From: an uncultured Holophaga sp.
GTDB lineage: Bacteria; Acidobacteriota; Holophagae; Holophagales; Holophagaceae
Length of the DNA stretch: 64,000 bases
Direction of reading: 5' to 3'
Assembly: GCF_963677305.1 (NCBI RefSeq)
Contig: NZ_OY781925.1
Coordinates: 619,501 to 683,500, forward strand
Shown: positions 36,211 through 46,917 of the stretch, piece after piece
Layout of the letters: every line of letters begins with the position of its first letter
How positions within the stretch are numbered: position 1 is the first letter of the stretch
Position numbers and translations under genes: made by a program
The notes under the pieces: model-generated
Databases searched by the model: none
Told to the model about the DNA's origin: nothing
The model's input: the letters and a program-made list of their open reading frames with translations, nothing else

Positions 36211-38778
36211 TTAATTTTTTAGCGCGCCGCTCATCAGATACAGGTCGGAGTTGATCACCCGGGTGTAGGAGTAGGCGTAGGCATCGCCGCGGGGGGCGAC
36301 GGCGATGTAGTTGAAGCGCTTGATGCCCTTGGCATCGGGGGGGGCCAGGGCCTTCCAGGGTGTCCGTCGCCCCGTGGCGAGGTCGAAGAGCAGAATCCGG
36401 GGGATCGCCGGATCGGCGTCCGCGATGAAGAGATGGCGACCATCAGCGTGCCATTGCAGGAGCTGGTCTCCGGCTTTCAGACCGGGGATGGTCCGCAGGC
36501 GCGCGCCCTCCCGGTCCCGGAGTTCCAGGGCACCGTTCACCGGCCCGAGGGCCACCCTGAGCCCATCCGGCGAGGCCAGACAGAAGGCGGAGTCCACCGG
36601 GTCCTCCCCCCACTCCCGGCAGGTGCCGGTATCCAGATCCAGGCGGTAGTAGCTGAAGCCCTTGTGACCCACCGCCCCCAGGAGCAGGTAGGGGCTCCCC
36701 GGGAGGAAGACTCCCCACTCGGGCTGGAGCCCCTCCAGGGCCAGCTTCCGGGGGGATCCCGCTCCCGTGGGCAGGAGACTCCAGCCCTTGCCCCCCTCCA
36801 TGCCCGCCACCAGGGCCCACTTCCCGTCTGGGGAGAGGGTGATGGGGTCCCCATCCCCCAGGCGCAGTGGGGAGCTGCCCTCCATGGTGCGCAGGTAGGC
36901 CCCCCCGGGGCCCGGTCCCTCGTGCTTCTCTCCGAAGAGGACCTGGCGTCCATCCCGGGAGAGATCCGCCACGGAGGAGGTCTGCAGCCAGGCCATGTCC
37001 CGCTCTCCGGTCTCTCCGGAGCGCCAGCACCTGAGGCCCATCCGCACATCCTTCTCCTGCAGGAGCACCTGCCCTTCGCTGGAGACATCCAGGATCGTCA
37101 TGAGGCCCGTGAGGGGGTAGAGGAGCCGGTGCCTTCCCTTGAGGTCAATGCTGCGGACTTCGTAGCTGTCCTTGTGCAGCTTGCAGGTGAAGAGCAGGGT
37201 GCGCCCGTCGGGGGCCCAGGCGAGGGAGTCCGGGGTGCCCTGGAAGAGCAGCCTCCGGTGCCCCTCCCTGTCGCTGAGGCAGAGCTCCCCGCGGGAGGCT
37301 GAGGGATAGTGGATGAAGGCCACCCAGCGGCCATCCGGGGAGATCCGGGCATGGCTCAGGGGGGGGACGCCGCCTTCTGTTTCGAAAAGGGGATGCCCGA
37401 TGGGGTATTCCAGACGCTTGCGCCCGTCCTCCAGCATGCGCACGACCGCGAGCTCCCGGCCGTCCGGGGACCAGTCGGCCTCCTGGACTTGCTCCAGCAG
37501 GAGGCGCGGAGGGCTCCCGGCGAGGGAGGCCTGGGCGAGGGTGCCCCCAGGGAGGAGGAGGGCCATGTCGCCCCGGCTGGAGACCGAGAGGATCCGGGCC
37601 CCACCCGGGGCGGCGAGGGGACGGAGGTCGGTGCCATCGATCCTGCCGATCATCAGCTGGCTGGAGCCCATGCCCTTCTCAAGGGAGAAGATGAAGCTCT
37701 TGCCATCCCCGGCGAAGCGGGCTGAGCCGATGATGTCGTTCTGGTAGGTGAGGTGCTGGAGGCTGAGGGTGGATTGGGGGTGGCTGCTGTAGCCGATCAC
37801 AGCGACGAGCCCCAGCAGGAGGGCGATGCCCAACCCCCAGAGGGCCGGACGGATGCCCCGGGCGAGACGCTCCCGCCAGGGGGAGGGGCGCTGGAGGAGG
37901 GTGCCGCTGGCCTGGGTGGCGCTGTGTTCCAGGTCGAAGGCGAGGTCTGCGGCGGACTGGAAGCGGAGTTGAGGTTCCTTCTGGAGGCAGCGGAGCAGGG
38001 TGCGCTCCAGGGAGAGAGGAACACCCGGTCCGAGCTTGAGGGGATCCGGTTCCATTTTGAGGATGGCGTGCAGGGTCTCGATGGCTGATGCCCCCTGGAA
38101 GGGGCGTTCTCCACCGAGCATCTCCCAGAGGATGACTCCCAGGGAGAAGATGTCGGAGCGCGGATCCACGGGTCTGGCTGAGATCTGCTCCGGGGACATG
38201 TAGCCCACGGTGCCCACCACCACCCCGGTCCGGGTCTCCAGCTCCGCCGCAGCCCCATCCTGGGTCAGGTCCAGCTCGCCCGAGACGGGGGCCCGGAACT
38301 TGGCCAGGCCGAAGTCGAGGATCTTCACCTGCCCGTCCTGTTTCAGGAAGATGTTCTCGGGCTTGAGATCCCGGTGGATGAGCCCCTTTTCATGGGCTAC
38401 CGCCAGGCCCCGTGCGATCTGGAGGGCGATCTCGGCAGCCCGCCTGGCTGGGAGGGAGCCCTCCTTGATCCGCATCCGGAGGGTGGTGCCCTCCAGATAC
38501 TCCATCACCAGATAGGGGCGTCCCTCGTGAAGGCCGGTGTCGTGGATCTGGACGATGGCGGGGGAGTTGAGCTGGGCCAGGGTCCGGGCCTCCCGCTCAA
38601 AGCGCAGGAGACGCTCCTCCTCCGAGGCGAAGGCTGCGATGAGGACCTTGATGGCCACCGAACGCCCCAGGCGGCTGTCATGAGCTCGGTAGACTTCGCC
38701 CATCCCTCCCGCGCCGAGCGGTTCCTGGATGACGTAGGGGCCCAGGCGGGTCCCGGCGGTGAGCCTCACGGCTGCCAT
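36211..38778 (-). CDS. Membrane Ser/Thr protein kinase with C-terminal beta-propeller
   Basis: 855 residues. The kinase domain (about 14-275) is complete: glycine loop LGAGGMGEVY (21-30), Lys44 in VAIKVL, catalytic loop HRDLKPEN with Asp137, and DFG Asp155. A single membrane helix lies near residues 308-328 (WGLGIALLLGLVAVIGY). The rest, about 530 residues, holds WD40-like/TolB-type propeller blades (SPDGRWVAF, APDGRTLLF, SPDGKWALV), expected outside the cytoplasmic membrane. The propeller may sense periplasmic ligands or envelope state. It is the last gene of a minus-strand cluster after parAB, folC and an OmpA-like lipoprotein, and its start overlaps the lipoprotein stop by 13 bases. Confidence 0.9.
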   Translation of the reverse strand: MAAVRLTAGTRLGPYVIQEPLGAGGMGEVYRAHDSRLGRSVAIKVLIAAFASEEERLLRFEREARTLAQLNSPAIVQIHDTGLHEGRPYLVMEYLEGTTLRMRIKEGSLPARRAAEIALQIARGLAVAHEKGLIHRDLKPENIFLKQDGQVKILDFGLAKFRAPVSGELDLTQDGAAAELETRTGVVVGTVGYMSPEQISARPVDPRSDIFSLGVILWEMLGGERPFQGASAIETLHAILKMEPDPLKLGPGVPLSLERTLLRCLQKEPQLRFQSAADLAFDLEHSATQASGTLLQRPSPWRERLARGIRPALWGLGIALLLGLVAVIGYSSHPQSTLSLQHLTYQNDIIGSARFAGDGKSFIFSLEKGMGSSQLMIGRIDGTDLRPLAAPGGARILSVSSRGDMALLLPGGTLAQASLAGSPPRLLLEQVQEADWSPDGRELAVVRMLEDGRKRLEYPIGHPLFETEGGVPPLSHARISPDGRWVAFIHYPSASRGELCLSDREGHRRLLFQGTPDSLAWAPDGRTLLFTCKLHKDSYEVRSIDLKGRHRLLYPLTGLMTILDVSSEGQVLLQEKDVRMGLRCWRSGETGERDMAWLQTSSVADLSRDGRQVLFGEKHEGPGPGGAYLRTMEGSSPLRLGDGDPITLSPDGKWALVAGMEGGKGWSLLPTGAGSPRKLALEGLQPEWGVFLPGSPYLLLGAVGHKGFSYYRLDLDTGTCREWGEDPVDSAFCLASPDGLRVALGPVNGALELRDREGARLRTIPGLKAGDQLLQWHADGRHLFIADADPAIPRILLFDLATGRRTPWKALAPPDAKGIKRFNYIAVAPRGDAYAYSYTRVINSDLYLMSGALKN

Positions 38779-39449
38779 CCGACATGGATCAGGTCATAGC
38801 GCTCGTGGTCCTCGAAGGCCCCCGTCCTGATCTCGACCCTCCGGACCCCGAGCTGGAGCAGACAGTCCTTCAGTGCCTTGCAGCGAGCCTGGACGAGCGG
38901 CTCCTCCACCCGGGGGTCCTTGGGGACCTGGAGGAACCAGAGGCCTTCCCTGCCATAGGCCTGGACCCAGGCGCCCACCTTGCGGGTGCCCCCGGGAGAG
39001 AGGGTGCCATCCCCCTTCACGAAGAAGATGGACTCGAAGAGGGCCAGGGAGGAGTGGGGTGTGGCGGGCTCCATGTGGTCCAGGCGGGGGAGGGGCAGAG
39101 CCGCCGTCGCAGGCCACTCCGGGAGGGGGCGGGGACGGATGTCCCGGGAGCTGGCCAGATCCCCCACCAGGGGATAAGTCTCTCCTTCCGTGGCCAGGCG
39201 TGCCAGGACATAACCCGTGCCCGTGGCGTAGACCACCAGGCGTCCCGAGGGCTTCCGGGTCCCGGGCCGGTGGAGGTCCAGGCTGCTGCCGACCCTGAGC
39301 TCCTCCCATCCGTCCCCCACCACCTTGTAGGTGCGATCCCCGGGCTCATAGGGAGGGGGGCCGCTGCGTTCCACCGAGGCCACCCGGAGCGGGGATCCCG
39401 AACAGCCCAGGAAGAGGAGGGGGAGGAGGAAGAGGGCCAGCCTACGCAT
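38766..39449 (-). CDS. Lipoprotein with degenerate OmpA-like C-terminal domain
   Basis: 227 residues from ATG 39449. A short signal ends at LLFLGC, a likely lipobox. A middle region (YKVVGDGWEELRVGSSLDLH, then RLVVYATGTGYVLARL) looks like a small beta barrel. The C-terminal ~75 residues (GDGTLSPGGTRKVGAWV, then ARCKALKDCLLQLGVRRVEIRTG) follow the helix-strand plan of OmpA-like peptidoglycan-binding domains. The usual NxxLSxxRAxxV motif is only partly kept, so peptidoglycan binding is uncertain. The gene overlaps folC by 8 bases and the downstream kinase by 13, so co-expression is likely; it could be a periplasmic partner of that kinase. Confidence 0.65.
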   Translation of the reverse strand: MRRLALFLLPLLFLGCSGSPLRVASVERSGPPPYEPGDRTYKVVGDGWEELRVGSSLDLHRPGTRKPSGRLVVYATGTGYVLARLATEGETYPLVGDLASSRDIRPRPLPEWPATAALPLPRLDHMEPATPHSSLALFESIFFVKGDGTLSPGGTRKVGAWVQAYGREGLWFLQVPKDPRVEEPLVQARCKALKDCLLQLGVRRVEIRTGAFEDHERYDLIHVGWQP

Positions 39450-40692
39450 CGCTGCTCCCTGCGGCCCAGGGGGTGACGCCCAGGGTGCGGAGCAGATCCC
39501 CGATGAGATAGAGGGAGCCGGTGACCAGGCGGAGGCCCTGGCCCGGCTGGCGGAGCTCCCCGGCCAGGGCCTCCATGGGCAGGAAGCGTGGGGAGCTCCC
39601 CCAGACCTTCCGCAGCGCCTCTTCCGTGGCGTAGCGCTCATTGCGGCCGCAGGTCAGGGTGATGGAGAGCGGTGACATCCGCTGGAGTTCCCGGGCCACA
39701 CCCGCCAGGTCCTTGTCCCCCATGGAGCCGAAGAAGAGGTGGGGGCGGACGCCGCAGGCCAGGGCATGGTCCGCCAGAACCGTGGCCCCATCGGGGTTGT
39801 GGGCGCCGTCCATCCAGACCCGGTCCAGCCCGGGGACCTGCCAGAAACGCCCGGGCCACCGTGTGGCCTCCAGGCCCCGCCAGAGGGCTGGGGAGGGGAG
39901 GCTGAAACCGAGCCTGCCGAGCTCCGCCAGGGCGGCCAGGGCTGTGCCGAGGTTGGCGAGCTGGTGGGGACCGGCGAGGGCGATGCGGTGACCCTCCACC
40001 AGGGTGTGGTCCCAGGCCCGGGCACCCTCGAGTGTCCGGGAGGAGATCACGACAGGATCACACTCCAGCAGCGGCCGGATCCAGCTCTCCGCCAGGGTCG
40101 GCCCCAGGACCAGGGGGCGGCCATCCCTGGCGGTGCAGAGCTTCTCCCGGGCGATGGCCTCACGGGTGTCCCCCAGATACTGGGTGTGCTCCAGGGCGAT
40201 GTTGGTGAGTACCGTCAGGATGGGGTCCAGGGCGTTGGCGGCGTCCCAGCGCCCGCCCATGCCCACCTCCACCAGGGCCAGATCCACCTTCGCCTCCCGG
40301 AAGGCGAGGATGGCGCAGGCCATGAGGAGCTCGAAGTAGGTGGCCTCCAGGCCAAGCCTTGCCTCCGATTCCAGCACCTGCTCCAGCAGCTGGGCCAGGG
40401 TTCTCTCGGAGATGGGGGCTCCATCGATCCAGATCCGCTCCGTGGGGGAGACGAGGTGGGGCGAAGTGGTCCAGCCCACGCGGATGCCCGCGGCGCGCAG
40501 GGCGTGGCTCAGGAAGGCTCCAGTGGAGCCCTTGCCGTTGGTCCCTGCAATGAGCACCGCCGGGAAGCTCCGCTGGGGGTGCCCTAAGGCCTCCAGGAGG
40601 GCGAGGGGATTGGCCAGACTGGGCTTGATGCCCCAGTGGCCCCGGGCCTCAAGTCGCTGGATGGTGTCATGAAGGTTCATCAGGGAGCTCAT
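39442..40692 (-). CDS. folC: Folylpolyglutamate/dihydrofolate synthase FolC
   Basis: Adds glutamate to folates (and often ligates dihydropteroate). 416 residues from ATG 40692; ATG 40680 is an equally possible start since neither has a strong ribosome site. The Mur-ligase ATP loop is IAGTNGKGSTGAFLSHALR near residue 45. The family motif VEVGMGGRWDAANALDP lies near residue 145, DGAHNPDG near residue 300, and the Lys/His residues of the central domain are in place. It lies between parB (71-base gap) and the OmpA-like lipoprotein (8-base overlap). Confidence 0.93.
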   Translation of the reverse strand: MSSLMNLHDTIQRLEARGHWGIKPSLANPLALLEALGHPQRSFPAVLIAGTNGKGSTGAFLSHALRAAGIRVGWTTSPHLVSPTERIWIDGAPISERTLAQLLEQVLESEARLGLEATYFELLMACAILAFREAKVDLALVEVGMGGRWDAANALDPILTVLTNIALEHTQYLGDTREAIAREKLCTARDGRPLVLGPTLAESWIRPLLECDPVVISSRTLEGARAWDHTLVEGHRIALAGPHQLANLGTALAALAELGRLGFSLPSPALWRGLEATRWPGRFWQVPGLDRVWMDGAHNPDGATVLADHALACGVRPHLFFGSMGDKDLAGVARELQRMSPLSITLTCGRNERYATEEALRKVWGSSPRFLPMEALAGELRQPGQGLRLVTGSLYLIGDLLRTLGVTPWAAGSSDA

Positions 40693-40763
40693 CGGTACCG
40701 TTGGTTCCGAGCTTAGCCGAACTCGGGGCCCTGAAGCGTCCACCCTTGCCGGAGAGGTCTGGT

Positions 40764-41618
40764 TCAGCCCTTGCGGGGGCCCTGTTTCATGGCCTCGAAG
40801 AGGCGGTCCAGCTCGGCCTCGCTGCCGTAGTGGAGGGTGAGGCTGCCGCCCTTGCCCTTGGGCTTGATCTCCACCCGGGTGCCCCAGGCCTGGGTTAGCT
40901 CCTCCGAGGCGGCCTTCAGGAAGAGGGCCTGGGGGTGCTTGCGCTTGGCCTTGCGGGCCCGGCTGAGCTGCTGGATCCGGGCCTCAAGGGCGCGGACGCT
41001 CATCTGGTGGGCGATGACCTCGTCGGCCAGCTGCTCCTGGAGCCGGACCTCCTCAAGGCCCAGGAGGACCTTGGCGTGTCCCGTGGAGAGCCGGCCGGTG
41101 GCCACATGCTCCTGGATGGGGGTGGGCAGACGCAGCAGACGCAGGGTGTTGGCCACAGTGGGGCGGCTCTTGCCCACCCGGTCCGCCACTTGCTCCTGGG
41201 TGAGGCGGAGGTGTTCCCCCAGCTGCCAGTAGGCCTTGGCCTCCTCGATGGGGTTGAGCTCCTGGCGCTGGATGTTCTCCACCAGGGCGAACTCCAGGAG
41301 GCGGTCGTCGGGCACATCCCGCAGGACCACGGGCACCATGGCCAGGCCCGCCCGGCGGGCGGCCCGCCAGCGTCGCTCACCGGCGATGATCTCGAACTGG
41401 TCCCCCACCTTCCGGGCCACGATGGGCTGTACCATGCCGTGGACCGAGAGGCTGGCGGCGAGGTTGGCGAGTGCCTCCTCGTCGAAGTGGGTGCGGGGCT
41501 GCTGGCGGTTGGGCACCAGGGAACCGATGGGCACCTCCCGCTGGGGGGCATCCTCCGGGGCGATCTGGCTCATGAGCGAGGTGAGTCCTCGTCCGAGGGC
41601 GGGGCGCTTGGCGTTCAT
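40764..41618 (-). CDS. parB: Chromosome partitioning protein ParB (Spo0J)
   Basis: 284 residues. The CTPase/ParB-Srx domain contains GERRWRAARRAGL near residue 77, the box II arginine patch. A HTH with LTQEQVADRVGKSRPTVANTL near residue 135 recognises parS. The C-terminal ~60 residues form the dimerisation domain (GKGGSLTLHYGSEAELDRLFEAM). The N-terminal KRPALGRGLTSLM is typical. ParB loads on parS sites near the origin and works with ParA in chromosome segregation. The gene starts one base after the parA stop. I find no consensus 16-base parS in this window. Confidence 0.95.
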   Translation of the reverse strand: MNAKRPALGRGLTSLMSQIAPEDAPQREVPIGSLVPNRQQPRTHFDEEALANLAASLSVHGMVQPIVARKVGDQFEIIAGERRWRAARRAGLAMVPVVLRDVPDDRLLEFALVENIQRQELNPIEEAKAYWQLGEHLRLTQEQVADRVGKSRPTVANTLRLLRLPTPIQEHVATGRLSTGHAKVLLGLEEVRLQEQLADEVIAHQMSVRALEARIQQLSRARKAKRKHPQALFLKAASEELTQAWGTRVEIKPKGKGGSLTLHYGSEAELDRLFEAMKQGPRKG

Positions 41619-41619
41619 A

Positions 41620-42402
41620 TCAGCTCTCTCTCGAGGGGGCGGCTTCCAGCTGCTCCACGGCTTCCCGGGCCAGGTTCAGGTAGGCCTGGGCCCCCTTGGA
41701 GCGGAGGTCGTAGAAGGCGACGGGCTTGCCATGGCTGGGGGCTTCGGCGAGGCGGATGTTCCGCGGGATGCTGGTCCGGAAGACCTTGCCCGGGAAGGCC
41801 TGGCGGACCTCGTTGGCCACGGCGCTGCCCAGGTTGGTGCGTTCCTCGGCCATGGTGAGGACGATCCCCCCCAACTTGAGCGCGGGGTTGGGGCCCGCCT
41901 GGATGCGCCGGATGGTCTCCATGAGCTCCGCCAGGCCATCCAGGGCGAAGAACTCGCAGGGCATGGGGATGATGACTTGATCGGCTGCGGTGAGGGCGTT
42001 GAGGGTGATCATGCCGAGGGCCGGAGGGGAGTCGATGAGAATGTAGTCGAAGCGCTCCATGACAGGGCCCAGAGCTCCCCGCAGCTCCTTGAGCTGGGGC
42101 ATCTCGAAGAGCTCGAACTCCAGCTGGGCCAAGTCCTTGCCTGTGGGGATCACTTGGAGCATGGGGACTTCGGTGCTGAGGATCAGGGCTTCGGCAGGGG
42201 CTCCCTTCATCAGGGCGAAGGAGCCCGCCCTGCGGTCGGGTTTGGCGAAGCCCAGGCCCGTGGTGCTGTGTCCCTGGGGGTCGAAGTCCACCAGGAGGAC
42301 CATGCGCTCCATCATGGCCAGGGAGGCCGCGAGGTTGATGGCCGTGGTGGTCTTCCCCACGCCGCCCTTCTGGTTCGCCAGCACCAGGATCTTGGCCGTC
42401 AT
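41620..42402 (-). CDS. parA: Chromosome partitioning ATPase ParA (Soj)
   Basis: 260 residues from ATG 42402, which begins MTAKILVLANQKGGVGKTTT; a longer frame to 42492 adds 30 unlikely residues. The deviant Walker A KGGVGKTTTAINLAASLA, switch region DFDPQGHSTTGLG and IDSPPALGMITLNAL Walker B are all intact. The ATPase forms DNA-bound dimers that position ParB-parS complexes. parB follows after one base. The chromosomal type, without an N-terminal HTH, is clear from the length. Confidence 0.95.
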   Translation of the reverse strand: MTAKILVLANQKGGVGKTTTAINLAASLAMMERMVLLVDFDPQGHSTTGLGFAKPDRRAGSFALMKGAPAEALILSTEVPMLQVIPTGKDLAQLEFELFEMPQLKELRGALGPVMERFDYILIDSPPALGMITLNALTAADQVIIPMPCEFFALDGLAELMETIRRIQAGPNPALKLGGIVLTMAEERTNLGSAVANEVRQAFPGKVFRTSIPRNIRLAEAPSHGKPVAFYDLRSKGAQAYLNLAREAVEQLEAAPSRES

Positions 42403-42465
42403 GGCTCGACTCCGGCACAGGCGGGGCTGGACTGGCGGGCTGGGGCGGACACGGGGCACCTCGGT

Positions 42466-42492
42466 GTGGAACATCCAGTGTAGTCGTTCCAC
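42466..42492. repeat. GTGGAAC/GTTCCAC inverted repeat upstream of parA
   Basis: GTGGAAC (42466-42472) and GTTCCAC (42486-42492) are perfect inverse complements separated by 13 bases, 64 bases upstream of the parA start. Each arm resembles half of a parS site (TGTTYCACGTGRAACA), but the arms are too far apart for a normal site. A 7-bp hairpin or an operator are other possibilities. Confidence 0.35.
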
Positions 42493-42530
42493 GACCAGGG
42501 GAACAGGCAGAGGGCGGAATTGCCTCCCCC

Positions 42531-42570
42531 AAAAAGAGGATCCCCCGGAGGGGATGCCCCGGGGGGATCT
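42531..42570 (-). terminator. Rho-independent terminator of katG
   Basis: On the minus strand just after the katG stop, GATCCCCC (42569-42562) pairs with GGGGGATC (42546-42539), with further inner pairing, and is followed by CTCTTTTT. The position and T-tract make a convincing end of the perR-katG unit and separate it from parA. Confidence 0.8.
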
Positions 42571-42586
42571 GCCGGTGCGGCGGGCT

Positions 42587-44776
<2,190 letters not shown>

Positions 44777-44841
44777 TCAGCGACAGGACATCAAAAGGGG
44801 TCTCGTCCCGGCCTCGGCCGGGGGCGGGCTGCCCCTGGGGA

Positions 44842-45237
44842 TCAGGCCTTCAGGTGGCCCCGCAGGACCACATGATAGTCCGTGACTTCAAGACCCTCCA
44901 GGTCCTGGTGGCCCTGGAGCTTCAGTGCGCCCCAGGGGATGTCGAGGATCTGACCCGTTTTATCATCGACAAAGTGGTGGTGGGCTTCGGTCTGGGGGTC
45001 GAAGCGGACGGTCCCCTCCTGGAGCCGTCGGGTCTGGAGCAGGCCCCGTTCCACCAGGAGGTTGAGGGTGTTGTAGACCGTGGCCCGGGAAAGGGTGGGG
45101 CAGGTGGGCAGCACCTGGGCGTAGACTTCATCCGCCGTCGGGTGGGTGCGGGCCTCAAGTGCAAAGCCAGCCACAGCGAGCCGTTGCGGGGTGGGTTGGA
45201 TCCCGCACCGGCGAAGACGCTCGGCCAATTCCTTCAT
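44842..45237 (-). CDS. Fur-family peroxide regulator PerR-like
   Basis: 131 residues. The winged helix holds GIQPTPQRLAVAGF and the recognition helix LSRATVYNTLNLLVERGLL. The dimer domain has the metal-ligand cluster EAHHHFVDDKTGQILDI. The CxxC pairs that bind structural zinc in classical Fur/PerR are absent; HHHFVDD replaces HHHxxCxxC, as in Irr-like and some PerR-like members. Placement directly upstream of katG supports a peroxide role, but Fur or Irr cannot be excluded. A PerR/Fur-type inverted repeat covers its promoter, suggesting autoregulation. The ATG has no ribosome site, and the predicted transcription start is close to it. Confidence 0.85.
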   Translation of the reverse strand: MKELAERLRRCGIQPTPQRLAVAGFALEARTHPTADEVYAQVLPTCPTLSRATVYNTLNLLVERGLLQTRRLQEGTVRFDPQTEAHHHFVDDKTGQILDIPWGALKLQGHQDLEGLEVTDYHVVLRGHLKA

Positions 45238-45241
45238 GGTC

Positions 45242-45263
45242 TTAGAATCGTTCTAGAATTAGA
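45242..45263. promoter_or_regulatory. PerR/Fur-type operator (overlapping inverted repeats)
   Basis: The 22-base AT-rich block holds nested palindromes: TAGAA-TCG-TTCTA at 45243-45255 and TCTAGAATTAGA at 45252-45263. That is the 7-1-7 style array of Fur-family boxes. It lies 5 bases upstream of the perR-like start and overlaps the last codons of rng. Confidence 0.65.
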
Positions 45264-45272
45264 TCTCGTCAA
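45244..45272 (-). promoter_or_regulatory. Promoter of perR (within the 3' end of rng)
   Basis: On the minus strand TTGACG (45272-45267) is a good -35 box; 17 bases on, GATTCT (45249-45244) is a weak -10 box. Transcription would start about 7 bases later, at or next to the ATG (45237), which implies a leaderless or nearly leaderless message. The boxes are embedded in the operator. Confidence 0.45.
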
Positions 45273-46797
45273 GAGCTGTATCCAGTTTCTTCCCCTGCCC
45301 CGGACGGATCTCGAAACTCACCTGTTCCACGGGGTTCTCGGGGTGCTCCTCCCACTGGAGCCGGGCGCCCAGGGTCTTGACCAGTTGGAGCAGCCCCTCG
45401 CGCACCTCGCGCTGGATGGTGTCCCGGAACTCGGGGTGGAGTCGGACGATCAGGGTGGCCCCCCTCAGGCGGGACCCCTGGCGGGCGATCTCCCGGTAGA
45501 CGGTGAGAATGGCGGTCTCGGGGCTGAGGCGTCGCCCCAGCCCCTCGCAGTGGGGGCAGGGGGAGGTGAGCATGCGGTCCAGGCTCGGGCCGGTGCGTTT
45601 GCGGGTCATCTCCACCAGGCCGAACTCACTGATCTCCACAGCCCGGGCGTGGTTGCGGTCCCGGGTGAGCTCCTCTTGGAAGCGCTTCATCACCTCAGAG
45701 CGGTGGGCGGTGTCCATCATGTCGATGAAGTCGATCACGATGATGCCGCCCAGGTTCCTCAGCCGCAGCTGGCGGACGATCTCGGGGATGGCGTCCAGGT
45801 TGGCGTGGTAGACGGTCTCCTCCAGGTCCTTCTTTCCCATGAACTTGCCGGTGTTGACGTCGACACTCACCAGGGCCTCGGTCTGGTTGATGACCAGACT
45901 GCCCCCCTTGCGGAGCTGGACCTTGGGGTGGCGGGCCGCCTCGATCTCCTTCTCGATGCCGAAGGCCTCGAAGATGGGGAGATCCGAGGTGAAGAGCTTC
46001 ACCCGCTCGGCCCACTCGGGGTGGAGGTGGCTGACGAAGTCCAGAACCTCACGGTAGCTGTCCTCCTGGTCCACCCAGAAGCTGGCGACTTCCTCCCGGA
46101 AGAGGTCCCGCATGACCTTCTGGAGCAGCCCCAGATCCCGCCAGACCAGGCTGGGGGCGGGCAGGGCCTGGGCCTTGCGCTGGGTCTCGGTCCAGATCTC
46201 CCGCAGATAGGCGATGTCCCCCACGAGGTCCTCGTCCCTTTCGCCGATGGCGGCGGTGCGGACGATGAAGCCCTCCCCCGGCTGGGCATGCCCCTTGATG
46301 AGTTGGCGCAGGCGCTCCCGCTCCTCCGTCTGGGTGATCTTCCGGGAGATGCCCACGTGCTCGATGCCGGGCATGAGGACCAGGAAACGCCCGGGGAAGC
46401 TGAGGTGGCGGGAGAGCCGGGGGCCCTTGCTCCCGATGGGGTCCTTGACGATCTGCGCCAGGGTCTCCTCCCCCTCCCGGAGAGGGGGGAGCGGAGCGGG
46501 CAGGTCGCCCAGCTCCAGGGAGGTCTCGGGTTCGTCTTCGGGGGCTTCCTCTCCCCCGAGGCGGTGGATCTCAGGTTCATCCAGGTAGAGGAAGCCGTCC
46601 TTGCTGCCTCCCAGGTGGACGAAGGCGCTCTGCATGCCGGTCAGGAGCTTGGCGACCCGGCCCTTGTAGATGTCCCCGACCTGGCTGATCTGGGAGGTGC
46701 GTTCAATGAAAAGTTCGCATACCTGCCCGTTCTCGAGCAGTGCGATACGAGTCTCCAACGGGGTCGAATTGACCACCAGGGACCTGCGGACATCCAT
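45259..46797 (-). CDS. rng: Ribonuclease G (RNase E/G family)
   Basis: 512 residues, the length of RNase G without the RNase E scaffold tail. An S1-like RNA-binding domain sits near residues 35-125 (GDIYKGRVAKLLTGMQSAFV). The catalytic domain has DFIDMMD (metal-binding Asp residues) near residue 350 and SVDVNTGKF near residue 310. The zinc-link motif CPHCEGLG near residue 415 holds the dimer together. It processes 16S rRNA and degrades mRNA. The last codons overlap the perR promoter/operator region. Confidence 0.94.
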   Translation of the reverse strand: MDVRRSLVVNSTPLETRIALLENGQVCELFIERTSQISQVGDIYKGRVAKLLTGMQSAFVHLGGSKDGFLYLDEPEIHRLGGEEAPEDEPETSLELGDLPAPLPPLREGEETLAQIVKDPIGSKGPRLSRHLSFPGRFLVLMPGIEHVGISRKITQTEERERLRQLIKGHAQPGEGFIVRTAAIGERDEDLVGDIAYLREIWTETQRKAQALPAPSLVWRDLGLLQKVMRDLFREEVASFWVDQEDSYREVLDFVSHLHPEWAERVKLFTSDLPIFEAFGIEKEIEAARHPKVQLRKGGSLVINQTEALVSVDVNTGKFMGKKDLEETVYHANLDAIPEIVRQLRLRNLGGIIVIDFIDMMDTAHRSEVMKRFQEELTRDRNHARAVEISEFGLVEMTRKRTGPSLDRMLTSPCPHCEGLGRRLSPETAILTVYREIARQGSRLRGATLIVRLHPEFRDTIQREVREGLLQLVKTLGARLQWEEHPENPVEQVSFEIRPGQGKKLDTALDEI

Positions 46798-46917
46798 GGC
46801 TGTAACCTCTCAAGAATCCGGCGAGACCCAAGTCGAGGGCACTCCCAAGGCCCGCACGACCGTACCTGGCCGCAGGGCTCTCTCTTTCTAACAAGTTCCC
46901 TGCAAAAGGGGAAGGGG

